Part shown: piece by piece, positions 1 to 6,969 of the stretch
Layout of the letters: every line of letters starts with the position of its first letter
How positions within the stretch are numbered: position 1 is the stretch's first letter
Source: 14-2 sp963628035
Lineage (GTDB): Bacteria > Bacillota > Clostridia > Lachnospirales > Lachnospiraceae
Reading direction: 5' to 3'
DNA: 64,000 bases
Assembly (NCBI GenBank): GCA_963628035.1
Contig: CAVGED010000082.1
Location: 1-64,000, forward strand
Made by a program: the position numbers and the translations under genes
Notes under the pieces: generated by a model
Databases searched by the model: none
What the model was told of the DNA's origin: nothing
Seen by the model: only the letters and a program-made list of their open reading frames with translations

Positions 1-64
1 AGGTTCATCCGACTGATGAATCTTAGTCGGAAGGCTCAAGATTCCGAGAGCCTATATTCGTGTC

Positions 65-101
65 AGTTCAGCACGGATCGGTATCCGTCCGGCTGAATTG
101 C
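65..101. repeat. Imperfect palindrome at the dgt 3' end
   Basis: The arms CAGTTCAGC and GCTGAATTG, with an inner perfect ACGGAT/ATCCGT stem, form a hairpin five bases beyond the dgt stop codon. The CAGTTCAGC core recurs in palindromes at 1267-1314 and 12083-12216, so I group the three as one dispersed family. No T-run follows on the minus strand, so a classical terminator role is uncertain. Confidence 0.45.
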
Positions 102-105
102 TACT

Positions 106-1155
106 CTAATTCACCCGCCACGCTTTTGGCAGGAAGTATTCCTCGAATTTTGCAATTGCATACTGGTCTGTCATCCCGGCGATGTAGTCGCAGACCACAC
201 GATCCTTCGCCTCGCCGGCCTCCAGCATCTTCAGAAACTGCAGGGGCAGCTTATCCAGATGCTCCATATAATAGGAAAACAGACGCTCTAAAAGCTCCTT
301 GGCCTTCCGCTCCTCCCGCTTTGCCACCGGGTTGGTATACACATGCGAAAACATAAAGCTCCGCAGCTCCTGCATGGCCTTCTCCACCTCCGGCGACATT
401 CGGATATCCGGTTCGCCCAGGCTGTTCTCGATGATATCGTGGATCAGCGTATTCAACCGGGTCCTGGTGTCGAAGCCCAGCACCTGCCGATACTCCGCCG
501 GGATGTCCTCCTCATTCAGCACGTGTGCCCGGATAGCATCGTCGATATCATGATTGATGTATGCGATCTTGTCGGACAGTCGCACGATCTTGCCCTCCGG
601 CGTGGCCGGCATGAGGCTGGTCTGATGATTGCGGATTCCGTCCCGCACCTCCCAGGTCAGGTTCAGGCCGCAGCCGTCCTTCTCCAGCTTCTCCACAATG
701 CGCACGCTCTGCTCATTGTGCTTAAATCCGCCCTCGCACAGCCGATTCAGCATGTCCTCCCCGGAATGACCGAAGGGTGTATGCCCCAGATCATGCCCCA
801 GCGCGATGGCCTCTGTCAACTCCTCATTTAAGCGCAGCGCCTTGGCAATGGTCCGGGCGATCTGCGATACCTCCAGGGTATGGGTCAGGCGCGTCCGGTA
901 ATGATCCCCGTCCGGTGTTAAGAATACCTGGGTCTTGTGCTTCAGCCGCCGGAACGCCTTACAGTGCAGGATCCGGTCCCTGTCCCGCTGAAATACCGGG
1001 CGGATATCACACTGTGCCTCCTCCCGCTCCCTGCCCCTGGAATTCTCACTCAGAGTAGCGAAGGGACTTAAGGAGGTACGCTCGATTGCTTCCATTGTCT
1101 CCCTTATTGTCATATGATTCGACTGCTGATTCCCACTCGATACCGTAGGGTTCAT
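106..1155 (-). CDS. dgt: Deoxyguanosinetriphosphate triphosphohydrolase (dGTPase-like, HD domain)
   Basis: HD-superfamily phosphohydrolase expected to cleave dNTPs to deoxynucleoside plus triphosphate in the cytoplasm. The metal-binding signature is clear: an early His in RLTHTLEVSQ, then GHDLGHTPFGHSGE, then a late Asp in LSDKIAYINHDIDD. The N-terminal segment RDRDRILHCKAFRRLKHKTQVF is typical of the bacterial dGTPase family. The frame is open back to an ATG at 1197, but the ATG at 1155 has a GGAG nine bases upstream and is preferred; an ATG at 1113 lacks a good site. Length of about 349 residues fits the shorter Clostridia form. It is the only gene in its unit, divergent from the Crp gene. 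Family is sure; true substrate preference is not. Confidence 0.93.
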   Translation of the reverse strand: MNPTVSSGNQQSNHMTIRETMEAIERTSLSPFATLSENSRGREREEAQCDIRPVFQRDRDRILHCKAFRRLKHKTQVFLTPDGDHYRTRLTHTLEVSQIARTIAKALRLNEELTEAIALGHDLGHTPFGHSGEDMLNRLCEGGFKHNEQSVRIVEKLEKDGCGLNLTWEVRDGIRNHQTSLMPATPEGKIVRLSDKIAYINHDIDDAIRAHVLNEEDIPAEYRQVLGFDTRTRLNTLIHDIIENSLGEPDIRMSPEVEKAMQELRSFMFSHVYTNPVAKREERKAKELLERLFSYYMEHLDKLPLQFLKMLEAGEAKDRVVCDYIAGMTDQYAIAKFEEYFLPKAWRVN

Positions 1156-1230
1156 ATCATCACGCTCCAATTCGTCATTCGCCAACCATGTAAGCATGTT
1201 GGCTCACTTGCGCTCATTGATTCATACAGT

Positions 1231-1259
1231 TATATACGAATTTCCACACAAAACGACAA
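1231..1259 (-). promoter_or_regulatory. Candidate dgt promoter
   Basis: On the minus strand TTGTCG and TATATA are separated by 17 bases, which would start transcription near 1224, upstream of either dgt start. The match is moderate and predicted by eye. Confidence 0.4.
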
Positions 1260-1266
1260 CTCCCCG

Positions 1267-1314
1267 GATAACAGTTTAGCCAGACCGAAAAAGGACGTGG
1301 GCTGAACTGTTACC
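1267..1314. repeat. Short palindromic repeat (TAACAGTTyAGCC family)
   Basis: Left arm 1267-1281 and right arm 1300-1314 are inverted copies with two differences, enclosing an 18-base loop. The arm core TAACAGTTCAGCC is the same as in the 134-bp element at 12083-12216. It lies between the divergent dgt and crp promoters. Confidence 0.55.
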
Positions 1315-1338
1315 TTCCGAATCTGCATTACGAAAATC

Positions 1339-1367
1339 TTGCATTTTTCCACACAATGTAGTATGAT
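1339..1367 (+). promoter_or_regulatory. Promoter of the crp-chrA-chrA unit
   Basis: TTGCAT (1339-1344) and TATGAT (1362-1367) are spaced by exactly 17 bases, predicting a start near 1374. It is the best sigma-A-like match upstream of the Crp gene. Confidence 0.65.
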
Positions 1368-1382
1368 TGCCTTGCATTATAT

Positions 1383-1396
1383 GTGGTTATAACCAC
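1383..1396. promoter_or_regulatory. Perfect 14-bp palindromic operator candidate
   Basis: GTGGTTATAACCAC is a perfect palindrome sitting about +10 to +23 relative to the predicted start and 24 bases before the Crp gene. Crp/Fnr proteins bind such two-fold sites as dimers, so autoregulation by the downstream protein is a reasonable inference. Placement downstream of the promoter suggests repression. Confidence 0.5.
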
Positions 1397-1420
1397 GCCT
1401 TTTTAAGATAGGAGAAATCT

Positions 1421-2095
1421 ATGGACATGAGAAACCTGAAGAATACCATGATCTTCAAGGGACTGACGGACGAGGAGATCGCGCAGGCGCTGACCTCCCT
1501 TCATGCGGAAGAGAAGGAATACCGGAAAGGGGCTGCCATCATGCATGCCGGGGCCACCACCGAGAAAATGGGGCTTGTACTTGATGGCAGCGTCACCATT
1601 GAAAGCAATGATATCTGGGGTAACCACATGATTCTGAGCCATGTGGAAAGGGGACAGTTCTTTGCCGAGACCTATGCCCTTCTTGAGCGCGAGCCTCTGC
1701 TTGTGGATGTGACCGCAAACGAGAACTGCCGCATCCTCTTCCTTACGATTGGAAATATCGGGAAATTAAATCATCATACGGCATTATGGGCCATCAAATT
1801 CACCTCGAATCTGCTGCCTGTCTTTGCGCATAAGAATCTGATGCTTTCGGGCCGGAGCTTCCACACTGCCTCGAAGACGATCCGCGGGAGAGTCATGGCG
1901 TACCTTAACTCCGTCTCGCTGCAAAAGCACAGCCGGGAATTCGACATTCCCTTTAACCGCCAGCAGCTTGCAGATTATCTGAATCTTGAGAGAAGCGCGC
2001 TGTCTAAGGAGCTTGGGAAGATGCAGAGGGAAGGCATCCTTATATCAAAGAAATGCCACTTTGTCATTCCCGATCCCCAGGCACTCTACTATTAG
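1421..2095 (+). CDS. Crp/Fnr-family transcriptional regulator
   Basis: A 224-residue cytoplasmic regulator. Residues about 15-120 form a cyclic-nucleotide-binding-type beta barrel (KGAAIMHAGATTEKMGLVLDG, then GQFFAETYALLE). A long helix follows, then a C-terminal winged helix with recognition segment NRQQLADYLNLERSALSKEL. The FNR-type N-terminal cysteine cluster is absent, so an oxygen-sensing Fe-S cluster is unlikely and the ligand is unknown. The start has AGGAGAA seven bases upstream. It is followed 19 bases later by two chromate-type transporter genes on the same strand and probably controls them. A palindrome at 1383-1396 may be its own operator. Confidence 0.85.
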   Translation: MDMRNLKNTMIFKGLTDEEIAQALTSLHAEEKEYRKGAAIMHAGATTEKMGLVLDGSVTIESNDIWGNHMILSHVERGQFFAETYALLEREPLLVDVTANENCRILFLTIGNIGKLNHHTALWAIKFTSNLLPVFAHKNLMLSGRSFHTASKTIRGRVMAYLNSVSLQKHSREFDIPFNRQQLADYLNLERSALSKELGKMQREGILISKKCHFVIPDPQALYY

Positions 2096-2114
2096 AAGAA
2101 AGGTCGTGATTTTT

Positions 2115-2696
2115 TTGGATCAAAAAGAAAAAAAGCGGTATGGAAAATTATTTTTCTCTACCTTTAAGCTCAGTGCCTGTACCTTCGGCGGAGGCTTTGT
2201 GATCATTCCGTTGCTACGCAAGAAATTTGTAGAGGAGCTTGGGTGGATCGATGAACAGGAAATGATGGATTTAACGGCTATCGCACAATCTGCACCCGGC
2301 GCGATTGCTGTCAACGCCTCGATTCTGGTGGGGTATCACGTTGCCGGAATCCCCGGCGCATTGCTCACCGTTCTCGGTACGATCCTGCCGCCACTTGTCA
2401 TTATTTCGGTCATATCGTTTTTCTATCAAGCATTCCGCGATAACGTCATCGTTGCTATGGCCATGGCCGGTATGCTCTGCGGCGTGGCTGCCGTGATCTT
2501 CGATGTGGTCATCAACATGGCAAAGACTGTTTTTTTACAAAAACGCATACTGCCGGTTTTGATCATGGCCGGTTCGTTCATTGCAGTACACTTTTTCTCC
2601 GTGAATATCATCGTCATTATTGTCGTGTGCGGCATCATCGGTGCTGCAGATATTTGGTTTCGGGAAAGAGCCGGAAAGGAGCGTGAAGCCAAATGA
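2115..2696 (+). CDS. Chromate transporter family protein, first half-size subunit
   Basis: Half-size CHR-superfamily membrane protein of about 193 residues, expected to work as a pair with the next gene. Visible family features are FGGGFVIIPLLRKKFVEELGW near the N terminus and LTAIAQSAPGAIAVNAS with GYHVAGIPGALLTVLG, followed by several hydrophobic segments. No in-frame ATG exists near the start: TTG at 2115 lies 11 bases after AAGG, whereas GTG at 2106 is too close to that site, so TTG is preferred. The family is named for chromate export, but in anaerobes the physiological ion is often unknown. It overlaps the next gene by four bases. Confidence 0.82.
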   Translation: MDQKEKKRYGKLFFSTFKLSACTFGGGFVIIPLLRKKFVEELGWIDEQEMMDLTAIAQSAPGAIAVNASILVGYHVAGIPGALLTVLGTILPPLVIISVISFFYQAFRDNVIVAMAMAGMLCGVAAVIFDVVINMAKTVFLQKRILPVLIMAGSFIAVHFFSVNIIVIIVVCGIIGAADIWFRERAGKEREAK

Positions 2697-3256
2697 TTTA
2701 TCTGGAATTGTTCTGGAGTTTCTTTCAGATCGGTCTTTTTAGTATCGGCGGCGGGTATGCCGCCATGCCCCTGATACAGAATCAGGTGGTGAACATTCAT
2801 CCATGGCTGACTATGACACAGTTTGCGGACATCATGACCATTGCGGAAATGACACCGGGCCCCATTGCCGTCAATTCCGCAACCTTTGTGGGGATCCAGA
2901 TCGCAGGTATCCCCGGCGCCATCATCGCCACGCTTGGCTGCGTGTTTCCATCCTGTGTGATCGTGCTGACGCTGGCCTATGTGTACTATCGTTTTCGGGG
3001 ACTTGGCATGGTGCAGGGGATCCTCGCGGGGCTGCGCCCTGCCGTGGTGGCCATGATCGCATCGGCGGGAATCTCCCTGCTGATCATGGCGCTGTATGGA
3101 CAGAGAACACTGCCCGCGGATCTGACTTCTCTTGATGTGATCGCCCTTTGCATTTTTGCTGTCGGCTTCTTCATCCTGCGAAAATGGAAGCTCAATCCGC
3201 TCTACGTTATGGCAGGCTCCGGTGTGATTGGTATTATTCTATACTCCATATTTTAA
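2693..3256 (+). CDS. Chromate transporter family protein, second half-size subunit
   Basis: A 187-residue partner of the preceding transporter, translationally coupled through an ATGA overlap. It repeats the CHR pattern: SIGGGYAAMPLIQNQVV near residue 20, then TIAEMTPGPIAVNSATFVG and GIPGAIIATLGCVFPS, with about five to six hydrophobic helices. Tandem short-chain CHR genes are known to function together as opposite-topology halves. The pair is likely controlled by the Crp/Fnr gene upstream. Only 45 bases separate it from convergent deoC. Transport of chromate itself is only a family inference. Confidence 0.82.
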   Translation: MIYLELFWSFFQIGLFSIGGGYAAMPLIQNQVVNIHPWLTMTQFADIMTIAEMTPGPIAVNSATFVGIQIAGIPGAIIATLGCVFPSCVIVLTLAYVYYRFRGLGMVQGILAGLRPAVVAMIASAGISLLIMALYGQRTLPADLTSLDVIALCIFAVGFFILRKWKLNPLYVMAGSGVIGIILYSIF

Positions 3257-3301
3257 ATGATTGCGGCCTTTGGAGCTGAAAACAGCGGTATCTCCCCGGC
3301 C

Positions 3302-3964
3302 TTACCGGGTCTCAAGCAGCTTCACGATCCGGCTGGTTCCCAGTCGTGAGGCTCCCAGATCCAGGAAACGCTGGGCGTCCGCAAGGGAACTGATCCCTCC
3401 CGCAGCCTTGATCTTAACCTGAGGACCTACATGCTTTGCAAACAACGCAACATCTTCAAAGGTTGCGCCCTGGGTGGAGAATCCGGTGGATGTCTTAATG
3501 TAATCAGCTCCGGCTGCTGTGACTACACGGCACATCTCAATCTTCTCCTCCTCCGTCAGAAGGCAGGTCTCGATGATGACCTTCAGTATCTTCTCTCCGC
3601 AGGCAAACTTGATCGAGCGGATCTCATCCTCCAGCTGTTCATACTTCTTATCCTTCACCCAGCCGATATTGATCACCATATCAATCTCATCTGCGCCGTT
3701 CTGGATGGCATCCATGGCCTCATAGCCCTTCACTGCCGTAGTCTGATATCCGTTGGGAAAGCCGATCACCGTACAGACCGGGACACGCCCCTTCAGATAC
3801 TCCGCCGCCTGCTTCACATAACACGGCGGAATGCAGACGGAAGCTGTCTGATACTCCACCGCTTCCTGGCAGAGCTGACGTATCTCCTCCCAGGTGGCCC
3901 CCTGTGCCAGTAAGGTATGATCTACGGATGCTGCTATTTTCTTGATATCCATCATAATCTCCAT
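3302..3964 (-). CDS. deoC: Deoxyribose-phosphate aldolase
   Basis: Class I aldolase converting 2-deoxyribose 5-phosphate to glyceraldehyde 3-phosphate and acetaldehyde in deoxynucleoside catabolism. The Schiff-base lysine is in YIKTSTGF (about residue 155), the proton-relay lysine in VKIKAAGGI (about 184), and DEIDMVIN carries the conserved aspartate. The 220-residue length is normal and the barrel is complete. The first ATG has AGGA seven bases upstream; ATGs at 3955 and 3952 are possible alternatives. No deoA, deoB or nucleoside transporter adjoins it, so it appears as a single gene, convergent with the chromate transporter pair. Confidence 0.95.
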   Translation of the reverse strand: MEIMMDIKKIAASVDHTLLAQGATWEEIRQLCQEAVEYQTASVCIPPCYVKQAAEYLKGRVPVCTVIGFPNGYQTTAVKGYEAMDAIQNGADEIDMVINIGWVKDKKYEQLEDEIRSIKFACGEKILKVIIETCLLTEEEKIEMCRVVTAAGADYIKTSTGFSTQGATFEDVALFAKHVGPQVKIKAAGGISSLADAQRFLDLGASRLGTSRIVKLLETR

Positions 3965-4086
3965 TCCGCCGTCCTAAGAAACGACATGTTGCTTTATTTG
4001 CCAGTTCAAGTGCGCCATACAACTTCTTGCACGCCCATTTATGCAGACGCGTTTCACACGTAAGACGCTACATGTCTGGGCCTAGA

Positions 4087-4917
4087 TTACCACTGGGTTT
4101 TCAACCATCTTTTGGCATTCTCCAGCCATTCATTGGCTCTTCTTATGCGCATATCCAACGCATCATCCTCATTGGACATTCCGTCCGCCGTTGCCAGTCC
4201 GTGCCAGCCATAGGGATAGATATGCAGTTCAAACGGTATCTTATACTTGCTCAGAGCCGCCGCATACAGCAGGCTGTTCTCCACCGGTACGCAGTTATCC
4301 TCCGCCGTATGCCACAGAAATGTAGGCGGTGTCTTCTCGCTGACCAGCTTATCACAGGAAAAACGCTCATCATCATCCGCCGGATATTCTCCCAACAGAT
4401 TTAAAAAGCTTCCCTGATGTGCATGTGCGCGGTCACTTGTAATGACCGGATAGCAGAGAATGGAAGCCTGCACCGGCTTGCTGTCCGGGAATACGCTGCG
4501 CACCTCCGGGCAGTCGTAGGCATTGGTATAATGCGCTGCCAGGTGTCCTCCTGCGGAAAATCCGGTGATTGCGATCTTCGTCACATCGCAGTGCCATTCC
4601 TCTGCATTCTGATAGATCAGCTCCATAGCTGCCGCAACCTCCAGAAGCTGCTGCGGGAACCGATGCGGCGCCACCGAATAGGTAACTACAAATGCATTGT
4701 AGCCTGCCTCCAGGAACTTCAGCGCAATGGGTTCCGCCTCGCGCTTACTCACTCCTGAGTAGCCGCCGCCGGGGCAGATCAGGATACAGGGCTTCTTCCG
4801 GTCATCCCATCCCATCTCTGTCATGGGATACGGTATATATGTATCCAGCGTCGCATTGCATCCATCCGCACCTAACTGCGGATAAATGTCCTTTAAATAA
4901 ATTGTCTCACATCTCAT
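4087..4917 (-). CDS. Alpha/beta hydrolase, acetyl-xylan-esterase-like
   Basis: Cytoplasmic serine esterase of about 276 residues. The oxyanion-hole motif is ILICPGGGYSGVSKRE, the nucleophile elbow is ITGFSAGGHLA, and the acid and histidine lie in FLWHTAEDNCVPVENS and YPYGWHGLA. This pattern matches the BD-FAE/Axe family that removes acetyl or feruloyl groups from plant polysaccharide fragments. The frame is open to 4998, but the extra residues come from the radA terminator repeat. ATG at 4917 has GGGAG eight bases upstream and is the real start. No signal peptide. The exact ester is not predictable. Confidence 0.85.
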   Translation of the reverse strand: MRCETIYLKDIYPQLGADGCNATLDTYIPYPMTEMGWDDRKKPCILICPGGGYSGVSKREAEPIALKFLEAGYNAFVVTYSVAPHRFPQQLLEVAAAMELIYQNAEEWHCDVTKIAITGFSAGGHLAAHYTNAYDCPEVRSVFPDSKPVQASILCYPVITSDRAHAHQGSFLNLLGEYPADDDERFSCDKLVSEKTPPTFLWHTAEDNCVPVENSLLYAAALSKYKIPFELHIYPYGWHGLATADGMSNEDDALDMRIRRANEWLENAKRWLKTQW

Positions 4918-4949
4918 CTTACGTTCTCCCTTATTTCTGATGTATTTAC

Positions 4950-4995
4950 AAAAGCCCAGTCTCCATGGATGGACACAGCGCAATCCGTGGGCTTT
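4950..4995 (-). terminator. radA terminator made of a dispersed repeat
   Basis: AAAAGCCCA and TGGGCTTT arms flank a 29-base loop, about 40 bases after the radA stop on the minus strand, ending in a short T-run. Most of the sequence recurs in inverted orientation as the superoxide reductase terminator at 22375-22411, apart from about twelve bases in the loop. Confidence 0.6.
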
Positions 4996-5034
4996 CATTC
5001 GTAGTGATGTATGTAGCAGCAGGCATGGAGGGAA

Positions 5035-6405
5035 TTACAGCGCTTTATCTATCGCTTCTTTCACATTAGAGACCCCTACCAGACGGATGCCCTCCACGTC
5101 TTTCACCGCTGCCAGACAAACCTCCGGCAGCACACAGACCTCAAAGCCCAGCTTCTTTGCCTCCATCACCCGCTGCTTCGGCATGCTCACTGCCCGAACC
5201 TCGCCGCTTAAGCCAACCTCTCCGAAGCAGATGGTCTTCTCGCCCACCGGCCGGTTCTTATAGCTTGATGCCAGTGCCAGCACGATTCCAAGATCAATGG
5301 CGGGCTCATTCATACGAATTCCTCCGGCAATGTTCACATAGGCGTCACTGCTGCCCATAGAGAGGCCAACCCGCTTCTCCAGCACAGCCATCAGCAGGTT
5401 GACACGGTTTAAGTCCGTCCCCGCTGCGGTTCTCCTGGGAATTCCGAAATTACTGTGACAGACCAGCGCCTGTATCTCCAGAAGCACCGGCCTAGTTCCC
5501 TCCATGGAACAGGCTACCACCGAGCCGCTGGCGCCCTCCGGGCGGCCGCTCAGCATCACCTCGGAAGGATTGGCAACCTCTCTTAACCCTTCCTGGCACA
5601 TCTCAAACACGCCGATCTCATTGGTAGATCCGAAACGATTCTTCACTCCACGCAGAATCCGGTAGACCGCATGGCGGTCTCCCTCAAAATACAGCACGGT
5701 GTCTACCATATGCTCCAGCACTCTGGGGCCTGCTACCACGCCTTCCTTCGTCACATGCCCGACGATAAATACCGCGATTCCCTTCTCCTTGGCCAGCCGC
5801 ATGAGAATCCCGGTAGCCTCGCGCACCTGGGAGACACTTCCGGGTGCGGAAGCCACCTCCTCGCTGTACATGGTCTGAATGGAATCGATGATAACAATCC
5901 TTGGCTGTTCCCGTCCGATCACCCGGGCGATCAGATCCAGATTGGTCTCACACAGCAGCGTCAGCCGCTCGGAAAAGCTTCCCATACGCTGCGCCCGCAT
6001 CTTGATCTGCTGCAGGGATTCCTCGCCGGAAATATACAGCACATCCTTCGTCCCGGACAACTTCTGGCACACCTGCAGCAGCAGTGTGGACTTGCCGATT
6101 CCCGGATCTCCGCCCACCAGTACCAGGGAGCCAGGGACGATTCCACCGCCCAGCACACGATCGAGCTCCGGGAACCCCGTACTCATACGCTCCTCCTGCT
6201 CGAACCGGATCTCCGAGAGGCTGGACGGTCTGGCCGCTTCCCGCTCCTCTGTCGACTGCCTTATCTTCCCGGACGGCTTCTTCTCCGCCAGCTCCTCCAC
6301 AAAGGTATTCCACTCCCGGCAGCCGGGGCATTGTCCCATCCACTTGGCGGACTCATATCCGCAGTTCTGGCAATAATAAACTGATACTACCTTTCCTTTT
6401 GCCAC
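5035..6405 (-). CDS. radA: DNA repair protein RadA
   Basis: RecA-like branch-migration helicase that aids homologous recombination. The 456 residues contain the N-terminal four-cysteine zinc finger (YYCQNCGYES and GQCPGCREW, residues 11-30), Walker A GGDPGIGKSTLL near residue 98, the RadA-specific KNRFGST motif, and a C-terminal Lon-like domain (GIRMNEPAIDLGIVLAL). The start is GTG at 6405 with GAGAGGG six bases upstream. It is the last gene of the gntR-clpC-small protein-radA series; radA beside clpC is a classic Firmicutes arrangement. Confidence 0.97.
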   Translation of the reverse strand: MAKGKVVSVYYCQNCGYESAKWMGQCPGCREWNTFVEELAEKKPSGKIRQSTEEREAARPSSLSEIRFEQEERMSTGFPELDRVLGGGIVPGSLVLVGGDPGIGKSTLLLQVCQKLSGTKDVLYISGEESLQQIKMRAQRMGSFSERLTLLCETNLDLIARVIGREQPRIVIIDSIQTMYSEEVASAPGSVSQVREATGILMRLAKEKGIAVFIVGHVTKEGVVAGPRVLEHMVDTVLYFEGDRHAVYRILRGVKNRFGSTNEIGVFEMCQEGLREVANPSEVMLSGRPEGASGSVVACSMEGTRPVLLEIQALVCHSNFGIPRRTAAGTDLNRVNLLMAVLEKRVGLSMGSSDAYVNIAGGIRMNEPAIDLGIVLALASSYKNRPVGEKTICFGEVGLSGEVRAVSMPKQRVMEAKKLGFEVCVLPEVCLAAVKDVEGIRLVGVSNVKEAIDKAL

Positions 6406-6472
6406 GAAAAACCCTCTCTTCCATTCAAAATCTCAGTTTTTGGCAAAATCCCTGTCCTTTGTATCCACAGGC

Positions 6473-6889
6473 TTATCCTACCTTCTCTATCTTCACTGCC
6501 ACCGGAGTTCCCTCGGTCAGCTCCACGCTCAGATTCAGCTTGCCGCCAAGATTCGTCTTCATGTGTCCGACATTCACATCATCCACAAATACCCGGTACT
6601 CCGTCTCGTCCTCAAGCTCCAGTGTGATCTGGGCATCCTCCGGCCCCTCGACCTGGAAGGACATCGCATTCTCGGAAGCCTTCAGATTCAGAACCGTCGT
6701 TCCCGGCACTGACTCATACACAAACATTCCGTTTCTCTCAAGCTTGGTGATTTCCTTATAGGTCTTAACCTTGTACAGATCTCCATTGTGCGCAAAGTTG
6801 TCCAGCTTAGCCTTCGCAGATAACTTGTAGTTTCCGAAACTGATGGATCCGTCTGCCATAGAGCAGATCAATTCTTCGATTACAGCCAT
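6473..6889 (-). CDS. Conserved small protein of unknown function between clpC and radA
   Basis: A 138-residue protein without signal peptide or membrane segment. It seems to be all beta, with alternating short strands such as EDAQITLELEDETEYRVFVDD and KLNLSVELTEGTPVAVKIEKV. I recognise no catalytic motif. ATG at 6889 has AGGAGG seven bases upstream, so the upstream in-frame ATG at 6913 is rejected. It lies 80 bases after clpC and 67 before radA. A 13-base direct repeat (ATTTCTCATTTTT on the plus strand) at 6912-6924 and 6965-6977 brackets the clpC-side gap. Similar proteins in Clostridia are sometimes called endosialidase, but nothing here supports an enzyme. Confidence 0.7.
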   Translation of the reverse strand: MAVIEELICSMADGSISFGNYKLSAKAKLDNFAHNGDLYKVKTYKEITKLERNGMFVYESVPGTTVLNLKASENAMSFQVEGPEDAQITLELEDETEYRVFVDDVNVGHMKTNLGGKLNLSVELTEGTPVAVKIEKVG

Positions 6890-6969
6890 TTTTTTATCCT
6901 CCTGTGATGGCATTTCTCATTTTTCTAAAACAGTATAATACAAAATCTCTTTTTTTTCTATAAGATTTC

